A stretch of DNA of 64,000 nt. Source: Neochlamydia sp. S13 (GTDB lineage: Bacteria; Chlamydiota; Chlamydiia; Chlamydiales; Parachlamydiaceae). The stretch is taken from positions 868,001 through 932,000 of the forward strand of contig NZ_AP017977.1 in the NCBI RefSeq assembly GCF_000648235.2, read 5' to 3'. Position 1 is the first letter of the stretch; each line of letters begins with the position of its first letter. Below, piece after piece: positions 39,529 to 48,907 of the stretch. The notes below the pieces were generated by a model. That model saw nothing but the letters and a program-made list of their open reading frames with translations. It made no database searches and was not told the origin of the DNA. Position numbers and translations under genes: made by a program.

Positions 39529-40755
39529 TTAATAGCGCTGAGCACGCTTAAAATGAGGTTTAAAAGGCCTTTTTTGCTTAAAGGATGAAGAAGGCTTGCT
39601 AGGCTTTGATTTAGGCTCCATACCAGCTATCACTGAAGGGGTAATGGTATAGCCAGTAAATTGTTCAATTTGACGAACAAGACGCATGTCCTTAGAGGCT
39701 GCAAATGAAAGTGCAATACCTTTGGCCCCTGCTCTTCCTGTCCTTCCTATGCGATGAACATAATCTTCTGCATTTGTAGGAAGATCAAAATTAATGACAT
39801 GGCTAATTGTTTGTACATCGATACCACGTGCTGCTACATCGGTAGCCACCAACACTCTTATCTCGCCATCACGTAAACGCATGATTGTCTTTGAACGCTG
39901 CCTTTGATTCATGTCTCCATGCAAGGCTGCAGCAGGGTGTCCATTCTCATACAGAATATCAACAAGTTGGTCTGCAAAACGCTTAGTTGCCGTAAAAATG
40001 ATAGCCTGGTTAACGGATGGATCATTTAATAAGTGATCCAAAAGGCGACTTTTATGATGCATATCGTCTACGAAATGTAGTCTTTGCTCAATGTTTTCGT
40101 GTCGGGAATTTTCAGAAATCACGCTGATTTCTATAGGATTATTCATTAAACGATTGGAAAGATTTAATACATTTCCTTTAAGAGTAGCAGAGAAAAGAAG
40201 CGTTTGCCTTTGTTTAGGAATAGCTGCCGATATTTTTTCCACAGGTTCGATAAATCCCATATCAAGCATACGATCTGCTTCATCAAGCACAAGCATTTCT
40301 ATACGATTAAAATTAATACGGCCACGGCTCATATGGTCAATAAGTCTTCCAGGCGTTGCCACTAAAATTTCAAAAGGACGTGAGAGCTCACGGTTTTGTA
40401 GAGGATAAGGAGCTCCTCCGTAAATGCATACTGTTTTTACTCTTGATAAATTTGCACTAAAACGCCTAGCTTCCTCGGCTACTTGCATTGCAAGTTCGCG
40501 CGTAGGAACTAAAATTAATATACGCGGTCCTTGCCCAGGAACAGCAGAGGGGGTGGTTAAGCGGTTTAGAGCAGGTAAAAGGAAAGCTGCGGTTTTACCG
40601 GTGCCTGTTTGTGCGGATGCGCGCAAGTCGTAGCCCGCTAATACTTTCGGGATAGCTTCTAATTGGATAGGGGTGGGAGTTGTAAGCCCTTCATTTTCAA
40701 GAGTTTTTAAAATCCCAGCATGTAAATTTAATTCGCTAAATGTCATGTACTTCAA
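39529..40755 (-). CDS. DEAD-box RNA helicase (RhlE/DeaD-like)
   Basis: 408 residues, cytosolic. All helicase motifs are intact: Q motif TTPTPIQLEAIP, ASAQTGTGKTAAF (I), PTRELAMQ (Ia), TPGRLIDH (Ib), VLDEADRMLDMGF (II), LFSATL (III), IIFTATK (IV), RVLVATDVAARGIDV (V) and YVHRIGRTGRAG (VI). The Lys/Arg/Phe-rich tail (SSFKQKRPFKPHFKRAQRY) likely binds RNA. It would remodel rRNA or mRNA, often important in cold. The start may be ATG 40755 or the inner ATG 40746 (MTFSELNLH). Confidence 0.93.
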   Translation of the reverse strand: MKYMTFSELNLHAGILKTLENEGLTTPTPIQLEAIPKVLAGYDLRASAQTGTGKTAAFLLPALNRLTTPSAVPGQGPRILILVPTRELAMQVAEEARRFSANLSRVKTVCIYGGAPYPLQNRELSRPFEILVATPGRLIDHMSRGRINFNRIEMLVLDEADRMLDMGFIEPVEKISAAIPKQRQTLLFSATLKGNVLNLSNRLMNNPIEISVISENSRHENIEQRLHFVDDMHHKSRLLDHLLNDPSVNQAIIFTATKRFADQLVDILYENGHPAAALHGDMNQRQRSKTIMRLRDGEIRVLVATDVAARGIDVQTISHVINFDLPTNAEDYVHRIGRTGRAGAKGIALSFAASKDMRLVRQIEQFTGYTITPSVIAGMEPKSKPSKPSSSFKQKRPFKPHFKRAQRY

Positions 40756-41169
40756 CTTTTGGTTAGGTTTAAACAGATATCGTAGCAGAAGCCTTAAATA
40801 ATTGATATCTATTTTAACAAAATTTTTAGAAAATTCTTATCCGTTTTCGTTAATAGTATTTTTTTATTTTGGAATATATTTAAGCTGAAATTCAATTATT
40901 TGCAGCCGCTAGGAGATTAACGGTGAGGATAAAAGAGCCTAAGCCATCTAGGCATTGATAATCTAGTTAGCAATTGTTAAGCAGAATTATGAAAAAAATG
41001 AATGCAGTCTAGCGGAAGAAAACGGATAAAAAAGAATGATTTTAAAATTAAAGTCATTTTTAAATTTCGAAATTAATGACCCGAGAAGCTCGTTAGATAG
41101 GGTCATTAGCTGCATGATTGCCTACTCACAACGCTCCATCTGGCTCGAACGATTAAAGGCTAAATTACC
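40756..41169. other. Intergenic region upstream of the helicase
   Basis: About 410 bp. The first 150 bases form a long AT-rich 5' flank of the helicase gene. No gene was recognised before the IS5 remnant. Confidence 0.4.
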
Positions 41170-41520
41170 CTAATTCTTCATTGGTACCTTAATAGACCTC
41201 TTTCGAAACTCCTCATTTAATTCCCAGTTATAGATTGCTGCAATTAAGTTGAAGCGAAGCGCAAATCTTTTACGTCTATTTCTATACCGATCGGCTATGA
41301 TTTTAAATTGTTTTGAGAACGCCAATTACATTTTCATTAGCAACTCTTTCTCTTGATAAGCTTTGATTTGCTTTTTTGTCCTCGTTAATGAAAGGATTTT
41401 TCTTACCCTTTTTCTTAGGCATCTGTGTTTGGATATGCAGCTTTTTTAATCTTCGATAACCTGAATCAGTTAACACTTTTTCGATTAGGTCATCTGTCTT
41501 TTTTATAGATTTTTTTTTAA
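41170..41520 (-). pseudogene. IS5-family transposase, C-terminal half
   Basis: The minus strand reads DDLIEKVLTDSGYRRLKKL, PKKKGKKNPFINEDKKANQ, SLSRERVANENVIGVLK and, after a frameshift near 41320, FKIIADRYRNRRKRFALRF then NLIAAIYNWELNEEF. ERVANENVIG holds the catalytic Glu. This is the continuation of the N-terminal piece at 43383-43949, from which it was separated by insertion. Confidence 0.8.
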
Positions 41521-41678
41521 AACGGAAAATCTATTAAAAAAACTGGCGTTCACCTTTATAATGTTTAATTAAAGAAAAAACAAAAACATCCATAAAAAGG
41601 AACGCCATGAAAAATGTTACTATAAATTCTAGAGAAGATCAAGAAAGATGACTTCAAATCAAAAACATCCATCAGCAG

Positions 41679-42488
41679 ATGAAAAATTTGGCTGTTCAAG
41701 GAACAGGAATTAGTCCTTGGGAAGCTCAAATTTTAGTAGGTCTGATTGAGGAAGTGTACTTTTCCGAACTTAACCAAAGCCATTTAAAACCAGGGCAAAT
41801 TAAATATCATTGTGTAGCAGCTGAAGAAGGAGCTGGCAAATCTTTAAAAGAGTGCAAGATGTTACCTGTAGTTTTGACGTTGTTTGACCAACGAGACAAA
41901 GGAAATTTTTCCCAAGATAATAATAAAGATAGAAGTGTTGAGCTAAGAAGGAGAAGACTTGTGCGTATAGCTGAAGAAGCTAAAGAGCAAGGAGGATACT
42001 TAACGCAAGAGGACCTAGCAGAATTATTAATGTGCGATATAAGAACCATTCGAAGAGATATTAAAGAGCTTAGAACAATAGGCATCTTATTACCCACCCG
42101 AGGTCAACAAAAAGATATAGGCCCTGGTGTCAGCCATAGAGCTATTGCCATACGGCTTTGGCTGGAGGGCAAAGAGCCTGTGGCTATTGCCCAGCATATT
42201 AAGCATAGCATAGAAGCTGTGGAAAACTATCTACAGAAGTTTAAAAGAGTAGCCTTTCTTAAAAGCAAACATTTCAATGAGTTTGAAATAGCCTTAACGG
42301 TAGGAATTTCCATCTATGCTACCAAAACCTTTTCTCTGCTATATGAAGAGTTTAAAGATAAAGCCTTTTTTAAACAAAGATTGGAGGAAGTTCATATAGT
42401 TGGTGCCCAATATTATCACGCTCAAGATGAAAAAAAAAGAATGATGTCGTCGAACGACTCTATCAGGAACGAGCGGAGGCTGCCATGA
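41679..42488 (+). CDS. DUF1670-family HTH protein, first of a pair (5' nonsense codon)
   Basis: 269 residues from ATG 41679. DUF1670 signs: two helix-turn-helix stretches (TQEDLAELLMCDIRTIRRDI and EPVAIAQHIKHSIEAVENYL) separated by RGQQKDIGPGVSHRAIAIRL. The original start is probably ATG 41607, which has AAGGA in place and the same frame (KNVTINSREDQER), but TGA at 41649-41651 stops it after 14 codons, likely a CGA to TGA change; translation may restart at 41679. Its stop overlaps the next start by ATGA. It probably binds DNA; role in mobility is inference. Confidence 0.75.
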   Translation: MKNLAVQGTGISPWEAQILVGLIEEVYFSELNQSHLKPGQIKYHCVAAEEGAGKSLKECKMLPVVLTLFDQRDKGNFSQDNNKDRSVELRRRRLVRIAEEAKEQGGYLTQEDLAELLMCDIRTIRRDIKELRTIGILLPTRGQQKDIGPGVSHRAIAIRLWLEGKEPVAIAQHIKHSIEAVENYLQKFKRVAFLKSKHFNEFEIALTVGISIYATKTFSLLYEEFKDKAFFKQRLEEVHIVGAQYYHAQDEKKRMMSSNDSIRNERRLP

Positions 42489-43342
42489 AGAAAAACATCG
42501 ATGCTAACCATGCTACATTTTGCCCTCAAGCATTTAAATGCTTTGAAGGTGCTTTGGAAGCATTTTTTTCTCATGAGTGCCCGCAGCTAGGAGGAACAAG
42601 GACAAGGCAAGTACTGGTTAAATCAATAGCGGATATGGTGCATCAATTTTATCCGCAGACCTCTCATATGCAGCCGGGACAAGTTACATGGCCGACAGTC
42701 CACCGCAACGAATTTTCATCTTATGGAAAATCTATTCAAAATACACGTTTAACAACGGTAATTTTAGATTTGGTAAGCTCGCAAGATGCTTTAGAAAGAG
42801 CCAAAGGGAAAAAATTAAGGGTTATAAAAAAAGAAGCTGTGGCGCGGATGTGTAAGCAAGCTTTTGATCAAGAAGGTTGCTTAACCCACGCAGAATTAGC
42901 TATTTTGTTAAAGATATCACCCCACAGCGTAGGCAAATATATTAAGGAGTGGGAATTAGAAAACCGTGAGGTTCTTCCCAGAAGAGGATCTATCCATGAT
43001 ATAGGCCCTACTTTAACTCACAAAACAATGATCATTGAAAAGCTCTTTATTGAGCAAAAGACTGTTCAGCAGGTGAGCAGAGAAACAAAACACTCTTTGC
43101 CGGCGATACAAAGGTATATATCCACTTTCAAGCAAATATTGCTATGCAAACAAAAAGGTATGTCTACAGAAGAAGCAGCTTTTTCGGTGGGTAGGACATT
43201 ACGCTTAGTCAATGAATATGAAAAGATTATTGAACAATATAAGGAGAAAAATTATGTTATAGCCGCGTTATTGAAAAGTGAAATTGGAATTGAAACAAGA
43301 ACCCAGATAACAATAAATGAAGGTGTTGATAAAAAATATTAA
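42485..43342 (+). CDS. DUF1670-family HTH protein, second of a pair
   Basis: 285 residues. It overlaps the previous stop by four bases (ATGA), so the pair is translationally coupled. It is a distant paralogue of its partner with the same plan: N-terminal unique part (FECFEGALEAFFS-like helices), VTWPTVHRNEFSSYGKSI, HTH THAELAILLKISPHSVGKYI, linker RRGSIHDIGPTLTHKTMII, second HTH KTVQQVSRETKHSLPAIQRY. No catalytic motif was recognised. Possibly it forms a heteromer with its partner on the element's DNA. Confidence 0.75.
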   Translation: MKKNIDANHATFCPQAFKCFEGALEAFFSHECPQLGGTRTRQVLVKSIADMVHQFYPQTSHMQPGQVTWPTVHRNEFSSYGKSIQNTRLTTVILDLVSSQDALERAKGKKLRVIKKEAVARMCKQAFDQEGCLTHAELAILLKISPHSVGKYIKEWELENREVLPRRGSIHDIGPTLTHKTMIIEKLFIEQKTVQQVSRETKHSLPAIQRYISTFKQILLCKQKGMSTEEAAFSVGRTLRLVNEYEKIIEQYKEKNYVIAALLKSEIGIETRTQITINEGVDKKY

Positions 43343-43382
43343 TCAGAAAAAAGATTAGGTTAAATGCCAGTTAATGACAAGT

Positions 43383-43949
43383 GTCCTTATTTATTTATGG
43401 ATGGATTTTAACTTGGGATTCTTTAAATAGCCTAAAATCATGCTTTTTGCCATTACCATAGGAAATGCAAATCACTTTCTTGCTTTTTTTATCGACTACA
43501 AGCTGCGTCTTTAGGGTGTGTTTTTTCTTTTTCCCTGAATAATAGAGCTTTTGTTTTTTTTAGGGCGCTCAATAGGCGTTTCTGTAGCATCATTTAAAAT
43601 AACCTCATATTTCCGTATCGCTTTTCAACAGTTCTTTACGTCCCGGTAAAGCAAAATCTGGATGCTTGATTAACGTATCTTCAATCCATTTCACCGCTTT
43701 ATAAGCTGAGCTTTCACTAACTCCATAGCTTTGGCTAATATGAAAATAGGTCCTATATTCGCGCATATATTCCAATGCCATCAACAACATGTCTTCTAGA
43801 CTTAGTTTATATTTACGACCACCTTTAATCTTCTTGGCCTTATCGGCTTCCTGTAAAATTTGCACCATCTTATTAAAGGTGGTACGCTTGACCCCTGTCA
43901 ATCGTCTAAATCGCTCATCATCTAATTTCTCTATCTTATCAAACTTCAT
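43383..43949 (-). pseudogene. IS5-family transposase, N-terminal half
   Basis: The frame 43949-43605 gives MKFDKIEKLDDERFRRLTGV, the HTH_Tnp_4-like YGVSESSAYKAVKWIEDTL and GRKELLKS, ending early at DTEI. Behind a frameshift at about 43610 the next frame reads YEVILNDATETPIERPKK (the first catalytic Asp region), then FKESQVKIHP up to the inserted cassette. The C-terminal half lies at 41170-41520. Confidence 0.8.
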
Positions 43950-44139
43950 GGTGCCTCCTTTAGATATTGAGTCACCATCTTACTAAAATTTGCATTTTAT
44001 TACGGTTTCCAAAGAGGCCTACTGTAAAACATCTTACGTGAAAAAAGATGTTAGATAAGTTACAGCAGACAGAATTAATGGCTGTCAGGTAGCCTGTGCC
44101 TGTTAGGTTATGTAGCGCCTAGGATAAGAATCTTAACCA

Positions 44140-44185
44140 AACTCAGCTTATTTTTTTCCACACAAGAAATTCAATAAGCTGAGTT
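44140..44185. terminator. Strong hairpin, probable (bidirectional) terminator
   Basis: AACTCAGCTTATT (44140-44152) pairs perfectly with AATAAGCTGAGTT (44173-44185); TTTTT follows on the plus strand and a short T run on the minus strand. It lies 50 bp behind the stop of the minus-strand gene 44235-45317. Confidence 0.7.
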
Positions 44186-44234
44186 TTTGGAATATCGGTA
44201 AATATCGATGGTGTTAGATGGTGTCTAATTAAAG

Positions 44235-45317
44235 CTATTCATACTTTTTATGAAAAAGTATGATATAGTCTGCTTCACTTGCTAAATCGGGTGAGATGTG
44301 ATATTTGTTAATAAGGTCTTCTGAAGTTCCTACTTCAAAATGAGAGTAGTTCCATTTGCCTAGCATTTCAGATAAATCGTGCTTGATATGGGCTAGAGTG
44401 TTTTCTTGCCATATTTTTTTATCTTCCAGAATCATTTCTTTACCATGCCTTTTTTCTTTCCCTAGTTTAAAGGAAAACACTGAAGATGCTTTTGTAGACA
44501 CTGCTGTCATTAAATTGGATAAAGGTCGCCCAATTTGATGTGCCTCTTTCCTACTTTCTGTTGTGGTGCTAGATCCTTTAATTTGTTTTTTAGGAGAAGT
44601 AGTAAACGGTTTTTTGTCATGCGCTTCATCTTCTTTGGTTTTCTTCTTTTTCAAACCAATCAGCGTGCACATCGTATTTAACTCATGGCTATAAATGCGA
44701 TCGAGTTTACGCCCCACACTTACTCCCTCGTAGCATTTATTAAGGAAGTATTTTTGAAACCAACTCGCTAAAGTCAATGTAGGGACTTGTGGTTCATAAA
44801 AATTGCCGTGGGGTAGTGAAGTGTAAACTTTTTCTTGCGGAATAGAACGAATTGTATTTATCATTTCCATATCTTTTCTTAAAAATATACTTTGGCCTAA
44901 AGGAATGGTGGAACGCATAGCCTGAAGAGCTTTCTTTATTTCTTCATAGCGCGTTTCAAAAATTGTAACAGAGGCTTGTTTATTGCGAAGAGCATTCAAG
45001 ATGTTATTCATGTTTTCTACATTTTTTTCGGCTTCGGACATACATTGCGAATAGTCTAAGCTATTTTTCGTGTCATTCAAAATAGCTTTGGCAGCTTCAG
45101 CCCCCTTGCTAAATTCATTAACCTGTACTTCAAAAAACTCAGCCAATTCTTCACACGTTTTTTTTTGGCATTCTGAAACTGAGATAATTCCATTATTATC
45201 TAAAAACAGTTCCAGTTCTGATTGTATCTCCTCAGCTCTCATTATTTGAACTGGTTGGACTTGATAGCCTGTATAAGCATTTACTTGATAATCTGTATAA
45301 GCATTTATTGGATGCAT
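44235..45317 (-). CDS. Hypothetical protein of the accessory block
   Basis: 360 residues, not recognised. It begins with a repeated NAYTDYQVNAYTGYQV; helical and coiled-coil-like stretches (30-150) follow, then a Lys-rich linker (GLKKKKTKEDEAHDKK) and a C-terminal helical part. No signal peptide or membrane helix. AAAGGAG lies upstream of the ATG. It follows 45358-45891 on the same strand by 40 bp, so the two probably form an operon. Candidate secreted effector by context only. Confidence 0.65.
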   Translation of the reverse strand: MHPINAYTDYQVNAYTGYQVQPVQIMRAEEIQSELELFLDNNGIISVSECQKKTCEELAEFFEVQVNEFSKGAEAAKAILNDTKNSLDYSQCMSEAEKNVENMNNILNALRNKQASVTIFETRYEEIKKALQAMRSTIPLGQSIFLRKDMEMINTIRSIPQEKVYTSLPHGNFYEPQVPTLTLASWFQKYFLNKCYEGVSVGRKLDRIYSHELNTMCTLIGLKKKKTKEDEAHDKKPFTTSPKKQIKGSSTTTESRKEAHQIGRPLSNLMTAVSTKASSVFSFKLGKEKRHGKEMILEDKKIWQENTLAHIKHDLSEMLGKWNYSHFEVGTSEDLINKYHISPDLASEADYIILFHKKYE

Positions 45318-45357
45318 AACTTTAACTCCTTTTAAAAATAGTAATTCTTCTAAACAA

Positions 45358-45891
45358 CTAGAGCAAAATTATAGGAACAAAAGGGGCTATTGCCAAACTT
45401 AGTGCGAGGGTAGTTTGAGCTATTTGTCCGGCTTGTCTGGCTATGATGTAAAATCTTTGCTGCTTTAGAGTTAACTCACAGAAATTGCAATCATCTGAGA
45501 TGATGAGAGTAATATTGTAGCATTCTTTATATGCTTTTTTAATTTCTTTTAATCCTCTCGCTTCTAGGTAGCTATTTCCAGCATGATTTCCCAAGATTTG
45601 ACATGCTATTAAAGTTGTATTAAGAAGATTTCCCTCCTCAACATGTACGTTTAACATTCTTCCTAGAAAAACTTTTAAAGAACTCCATCCCACTGCTACG
45701 TGAGAGATCTTTAAGGAAATGTGCCGTGCTTGGATAGGTTCCTCCGTTAAAGGAAATCGATAGTTTATACTATTAACAGCAATGCTAGTATAAGTATTTT
45801 CAGGAAGGTTGCTACTGACCAAATCTGATACTTGGGTATTGGTTAGACCAGTAAGTGGTTGCCCCTGATTTAAATGATAGAGTGATGACAT
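45358..45891 (-). CDS. Small-protein family member B (177 aa), unknown function
   Basis: 177 residues, family not recognised. It aligns by eye with the 174-aa protein at 47954-48478: LPENTYTSIAVNSINYRF and EEPIQARHISLKISHVAVGW correspond to VPEGTFSSVMVQTLNHSF and EQPLKARKITLRRSTLSVGW. The C-terminus is hydrophobic (LALSLAIAPFVPIILL), possibly a membrane anchor. AGAGG lies upstream of the ATG. A truncated second copy sits at 50693-50945. An IS1634-type element separates it from its operon partner. Confidence 0.7.
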   Translation of the reverse strand: MSSLYHLNQGQPLTGLTNTQVSDLVSSNLPENTYTSIAVNSINYRFPLTEEPIQARHISLKISHVAVGWSSLKVFLGRMLNVHVEEGNLLNTTLIACQILGNHAGNSYLEARGLKEIKKAYKECYNITLIISDDCNFCELTLKQQRFYIIARQAGQIAQTTLALSLAIAPFVPIILL

Positions 45892-45908
45892 TTTCTACCT
45901 CTTTTTAA

Positions 45909-47764
45909 CGGAAGTTCCACTTTTTTAGAAACAATCGGTAGCAATCAAGCTGTTGATTATTAATAATTTAAGTGAATTATCGGCGCTTCTTCCTAGTGAC
46001 TACATGCGCATGATTCTTTGGTAAAACTTTTGGTAACTCTACTTTTAAGGCTTCAAGCATTTGTCTGTTTTGGTGACGTGGTTCGGGGATTTGCTGAAAA
46101 CTTAAGCCATCATTTACTGTCCATTCTATTAGCGTTAAAGTAGATAAACTGCGCAAGCCCTCTTCTACTGTTAAATAAAGGTCCTTCCAGGCTTTATCAA
46201 GTTCTCTGATAATCATGTAGGCTAACATTACAATTAAAACATGGCCCCTTGTACTTTCTTCTGAACGTACATAGACTGGCCGTATCTCAAGATCGTTTTT
46301 TACTGTTCTAAAAGCTGATTCTACTCTAGCTAAATCTTTATAACGATCATGTACTTCTTGCATGCTCACTTCTTCGCAAGCAAGATCGGTTTTAATCACA
46401 TAGCAACCATCTAGCTTAGCATCCTCAGCTAGTATTTCTTGATTGAGGCATACAGATAAACTTCTATCTTGTGCGCTAACTGTCACGCAAGTTTTAAGCG
46501 TTAAACGCTCGATTTTAGTTTTAATTTTTTTCAGCGCTACTTCTACCTGTGCTTTGGGATGCGCATGTAGATAGGCATTTTGCATAGCGACCAATTTTTC
46601 AATGCTAGCTAGCTTGCTGAGACGAGAATGGGCGATTTCCTGGGCGCGCACAGGATTGCGCTTAAGAATATATCTTATCCCATCTTCTTTGACTTCAGCC
46701 AAGTTATTATCAAATAGCGTATATTCGATCACACCTTTTTTCATTAAGGTCTCTATTTGAGCTTTTGTCATAGCGGTAATATAATGAAAACCCTGCTCTT
46801 GTAAATTTTCGATCTGCCCGCTTTTAATCATCCCTCTATCGCCTACAAAAGTGACTTTCTCGCATTTAAAGCGTTCTTTAGCTTTTTTGATCTGAGCATG
46901 GAAGGTAGAAGTATCTTGGGTATTGCCTTTAAACACTTCGGTTGATACGGGTGTGCCATCGGCTGAACTTAGCAAGCCTATCACAATTTGCTTCTTACCT
47001 TTCTTTTTGTCTCGGTTGTAACCCCAATCGGCAAGCTCGTTTTTCTCGCCTTCTAAATACGAGCTAGTGACATCATACAAAAATAAGTGAGGAGGTTTCT
47101 TGCAAAAACTTTTAGTAAATAATCGATCTTCGATAGAGGCTTGGCTTTGGCATAACCACAAAAGATTCTTATAAAGATCTTCTTCGTTAAAGCCCTTTTG
47201 CAAGTCAATTACAGGTGCAATGGCATACGTTTCTGCCAACCTGACGGCAGAAAGCCTTGAGCCTTGCTCCAATACGCGTGCTACCACTTGCCACAACGCG
47301 AGCTGACCTTCTCGGCTATTGCCAAGTGCATCCACAATTCCTAAACGTTTAGCCATTTGGTAGATCACCCATACGCCACCGACAGATAATCCCTCTTGCA
47401 TTGTGGCTCCACTACACGAGGTTAAAGCTTGGAGATTACCTTTATGTTTTAAAGCTAACTCGATAGCAGCAATTTCTTCAGGTGTGCAATTGGATAGATT
47501 ACCCACCGTGCGTTTTTTGACGGTTTTGCCTTCTCTATAGGATTCTCGTAGCAAAATTGTTTCATAAACTTTGCCGGCAGCTGATTTAAATTTTGACTTC
47601 ACTATATGCATACCTACAAAATACACTAATAAAAAGATTTATGTAAATATTAAAAACAATTTTAATTAAAATTTTGGTGACTACAAAATTTTATAAAAAA
47701 GCCATAAAGCTTTAATAATAAAATAATTAAACACTTTAACCTTATAAAAAAAATGGAACTTCCG
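45909..47764 (-). mobile_element. Intact IS1634-type insertion sequence with target duplication
   Basis: Ends CGGAAGTTCC (45909-45918) and GGAACTTCCG (47755-47764) are perfect 10-bp inverted repeats extended by AC/T-rich bases. TTTTAA flanks both sides (45903-45908 and 47765-47770). The uninterrupted site is preserved in the other repeat arm (TTAAAA, 50676-50681), which proves a precise 1856-bp insertion with a 6-bp duplication. Confidence 0.93.
45977..47626 (-). CDS. IS1634-family transposase
   Basis: 549 residues. It begins HIVKSKFKSAAGKVYETILL and YREGKTVKKRTVGNLSN, typical of the family. DDE residues are in LFLYDVTSSYLEGEKN, FVGDRGMIKSGQIENL and RVESAFRTVKNDLEIRPVYV; GHVLIVMLAYMIIREL follows. 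The frame is intact, of full length, inside an element with clean ends, so it is likely active. A second ATG at codon 6 (MHIVKSK) could be the start. Confidence 0.93.
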   Translation of the reverse strand: MYFVGMHIVKSKFKSAAGKVYETILLRESYREGKTVKKRTVGNLSNCTPEEIAAIELALKHKGNLQALTSCSGATMQEGLSVGGVWVIYQMAKRLGIVDALGNSREGQLALWQVVARVLEQGSRLSAVRLAETYAIAPVIDLQKGFNEEDLYKNLLWLCQSQASIEDRLFTKSFCKKPPHLFLYDVTSSYLEGEKNELADWGYNRDKKKGKKQIVIGLLSSADGTPVSTEVFKGNTQDTSTFHAQIKKAKERFKCEKVTFVGDRGMIKSGQIENLQEQGFHYITAMTKAQIETLMKKGVIEYTLFDNNLAEVKEDGIRYILKRNPVRAQEIAHSRLSKLASIEKLVAMQNAYLHAHPKAQVEVALKKIKTKIERLTLKTCVTVSAQDRSLSVCLNQEILAEDAKLDGCYVIKTDLACEEVSMQEVHDRYKDLARVESAFRTVKNDLEIRPVYVRSEESTRGHVLIVMLAYMIIRELDKAWKDLYLTVEEGLRSLSTLTLIEWTVNDGLSFQQIPEPRHQNRQMLEALKVELPKVLPKNHAHVVTRKKRR

Positions 47765-47953
47765 TTTTAATAGTTACATTTAACGTTTAATTTTAATTAA
47801 TATAATCCTCCTTGTTATTCATTAAATTTTTTTAAGTACTTTAAGTCTTTAAGTTATACTTTGCCTCTTCTCCATTACAATAGTCTCTCAGTCTCTTCTG
47901 TTTTTGAAAATGCATAAACAGGGCTAATCGTTTTGTGCAAGTTTGCATAATTA

Positions 47954-48478
47954 TTAAAGATTTTTTAGTATGCTGCGTATTCCTATTGCTGCGTTTCTTG
48001 CTATAGTTATTGCTTTTTTGTCTGTTGAAGCTTCCACCTGTACAGAGTTACAATCTTCAGAGATATAAATCTCCAATTTTATGCCTCTTGCAAAAATTGC
48101 TTTCAAATCACTCACCGCTCTTTTCTCCTCTTCTTCATCAAGCTGGGGATCACCTAGTAGATAGTCTGCTATTAAATTTGCATTCACTATTCTGGGAGTA
48201 TCGCGATAACGTTGCCTTGCTGCTTCAGTATTAAACAGTTGGAGAAAAAATGCTTTTGCCGTTTCCCACCCCACAGACAGTGTCGATCTTCGTAAAGTGA
48301 TTTTTCGTGCCTTTAATGGTTGTTCTTGCCCAAAAAAAGAATGATTTAATGTTTGGACCATTACACTTGAAAAAGTACCTTCTGGAACATTTGCGGCAAT
48401 CAACTCTCCTACTATACGCTCGGCTCTACGATTGGGTAATTCTGCGAAATTAATTCTTTGTAGACTATTAATATTCAT
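47954..48478 (-). CDS. Small-protein family member A (174 aa), left copy
   Basis: 174 residues, not recognised. An N-terminal RRAERIVGELIAANVPEG is followed by a beta-rich core with QPLKARKITLRRSTLSVGW, an acidic DPQLDEEEEKRAVSD and EIYISEDCNSVQVEAS near the end. It shares core motifs with the 177-aa protein next to it. AAAGGGGG lies upstream of the ATG. A copy at 49968-50492 differs by about eight residues. Two-gene unit A-B before the IS inserted. Confidence 0.7.
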   Translation of the reverse strand: MNINSLQRINFAELPNRRAERIVGELIAANVPEGTFSSVMVQTLNHSFFGQEQPLKARKITLRRSTLSVGWETAKAFFLQLFNTEAARQRYRDTPRIVNANLIADYLLGDPQLDEEEEKRAVSDLKAIFARGIKLEIYISEDCNSVQVEASTDKKAITIARNAAIGIRSILKNL

Positions 48479-48907
48479 GCCAGCCCCCTTTGTTTTTTTT
48501 ATGGTAAAGGGCTTTTTGATAAGCCCTGTTTAAGTAAAAGGATTCTTTCCATTTAATTTAATTTTCTATATAAAATATTGTCAATATTTTTTGGATAAGT
48601 AGCTCTATATTTGAGGTTTAAGTCAGAGTTTTTTTTTCTTTTTTTTAGTTTCAAAAAAAATAACTTTTTTATCCGAAACTAAATAATTTTTTGGTTTCCT
48701 TAAGTGAAAGCGCAAAGCCCTTTGCAAAGCTTCTTGGTTTCCATCTTGGATGCTTCAAAAATATAATAATTTCGTGGTTCTCTTAAGGGATTTTATTTGA
48801 AAGCTTTTTCTTTTAGGCTTTCTTCCCACTATACTTTTCCCATGCATCCAGCTAGACCATGTGTTAGGTGAGCTCTTAAGCTTAACTTAAGTTCCGTCTT
48901 AAGCTTG

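Larger units (their letters stand above)
41541..43382 (+). mobile_element. Two-gene DUF1670 cassette with putative inverted ends
   Basis: AACTGGCGTT (41541-41550) and AATGCCAGTT (43373-43382) are inverted repeats matching at 9 of 10 positions and they flank the two DUF1670 genes exactly. The outside sequence on both sides is the split IS5 transposase. This makes the 1842-bp stretch a discrete inserted unit, although neither protein resembles a known DDE, Tyr or Ser recombinase. Confidence 0.6.
41193..44021 (-). mobile_element. IS5-family element interrupted by another element
   Basis: Terminal repeats TAGACCTCTTTCGAAAC (41193-41209) and, as complement, TAGGCCTCTTTGGAAAC (44005-44021) enclose a minus-strand IS5-type transposase whose two halves lie at 43383-43949 and 41170-41520. 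The 1.84-kb DUF1670 cassette is inserted between them. No matching target duplication was found outside. Confidence 0.75.
45639..48907. repeat. Left arm of a 1.4-kb inverted repeat (interrupted by an IS)
   Basis: Apart from the IS at 45909-47764 and one copy of its target duplication, this arm (1407 bp net) is the near-identical reverse complement of 49541-50945. It carries genes 47954-48478 and the start of 45358-45891. Confidence 0.9.
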
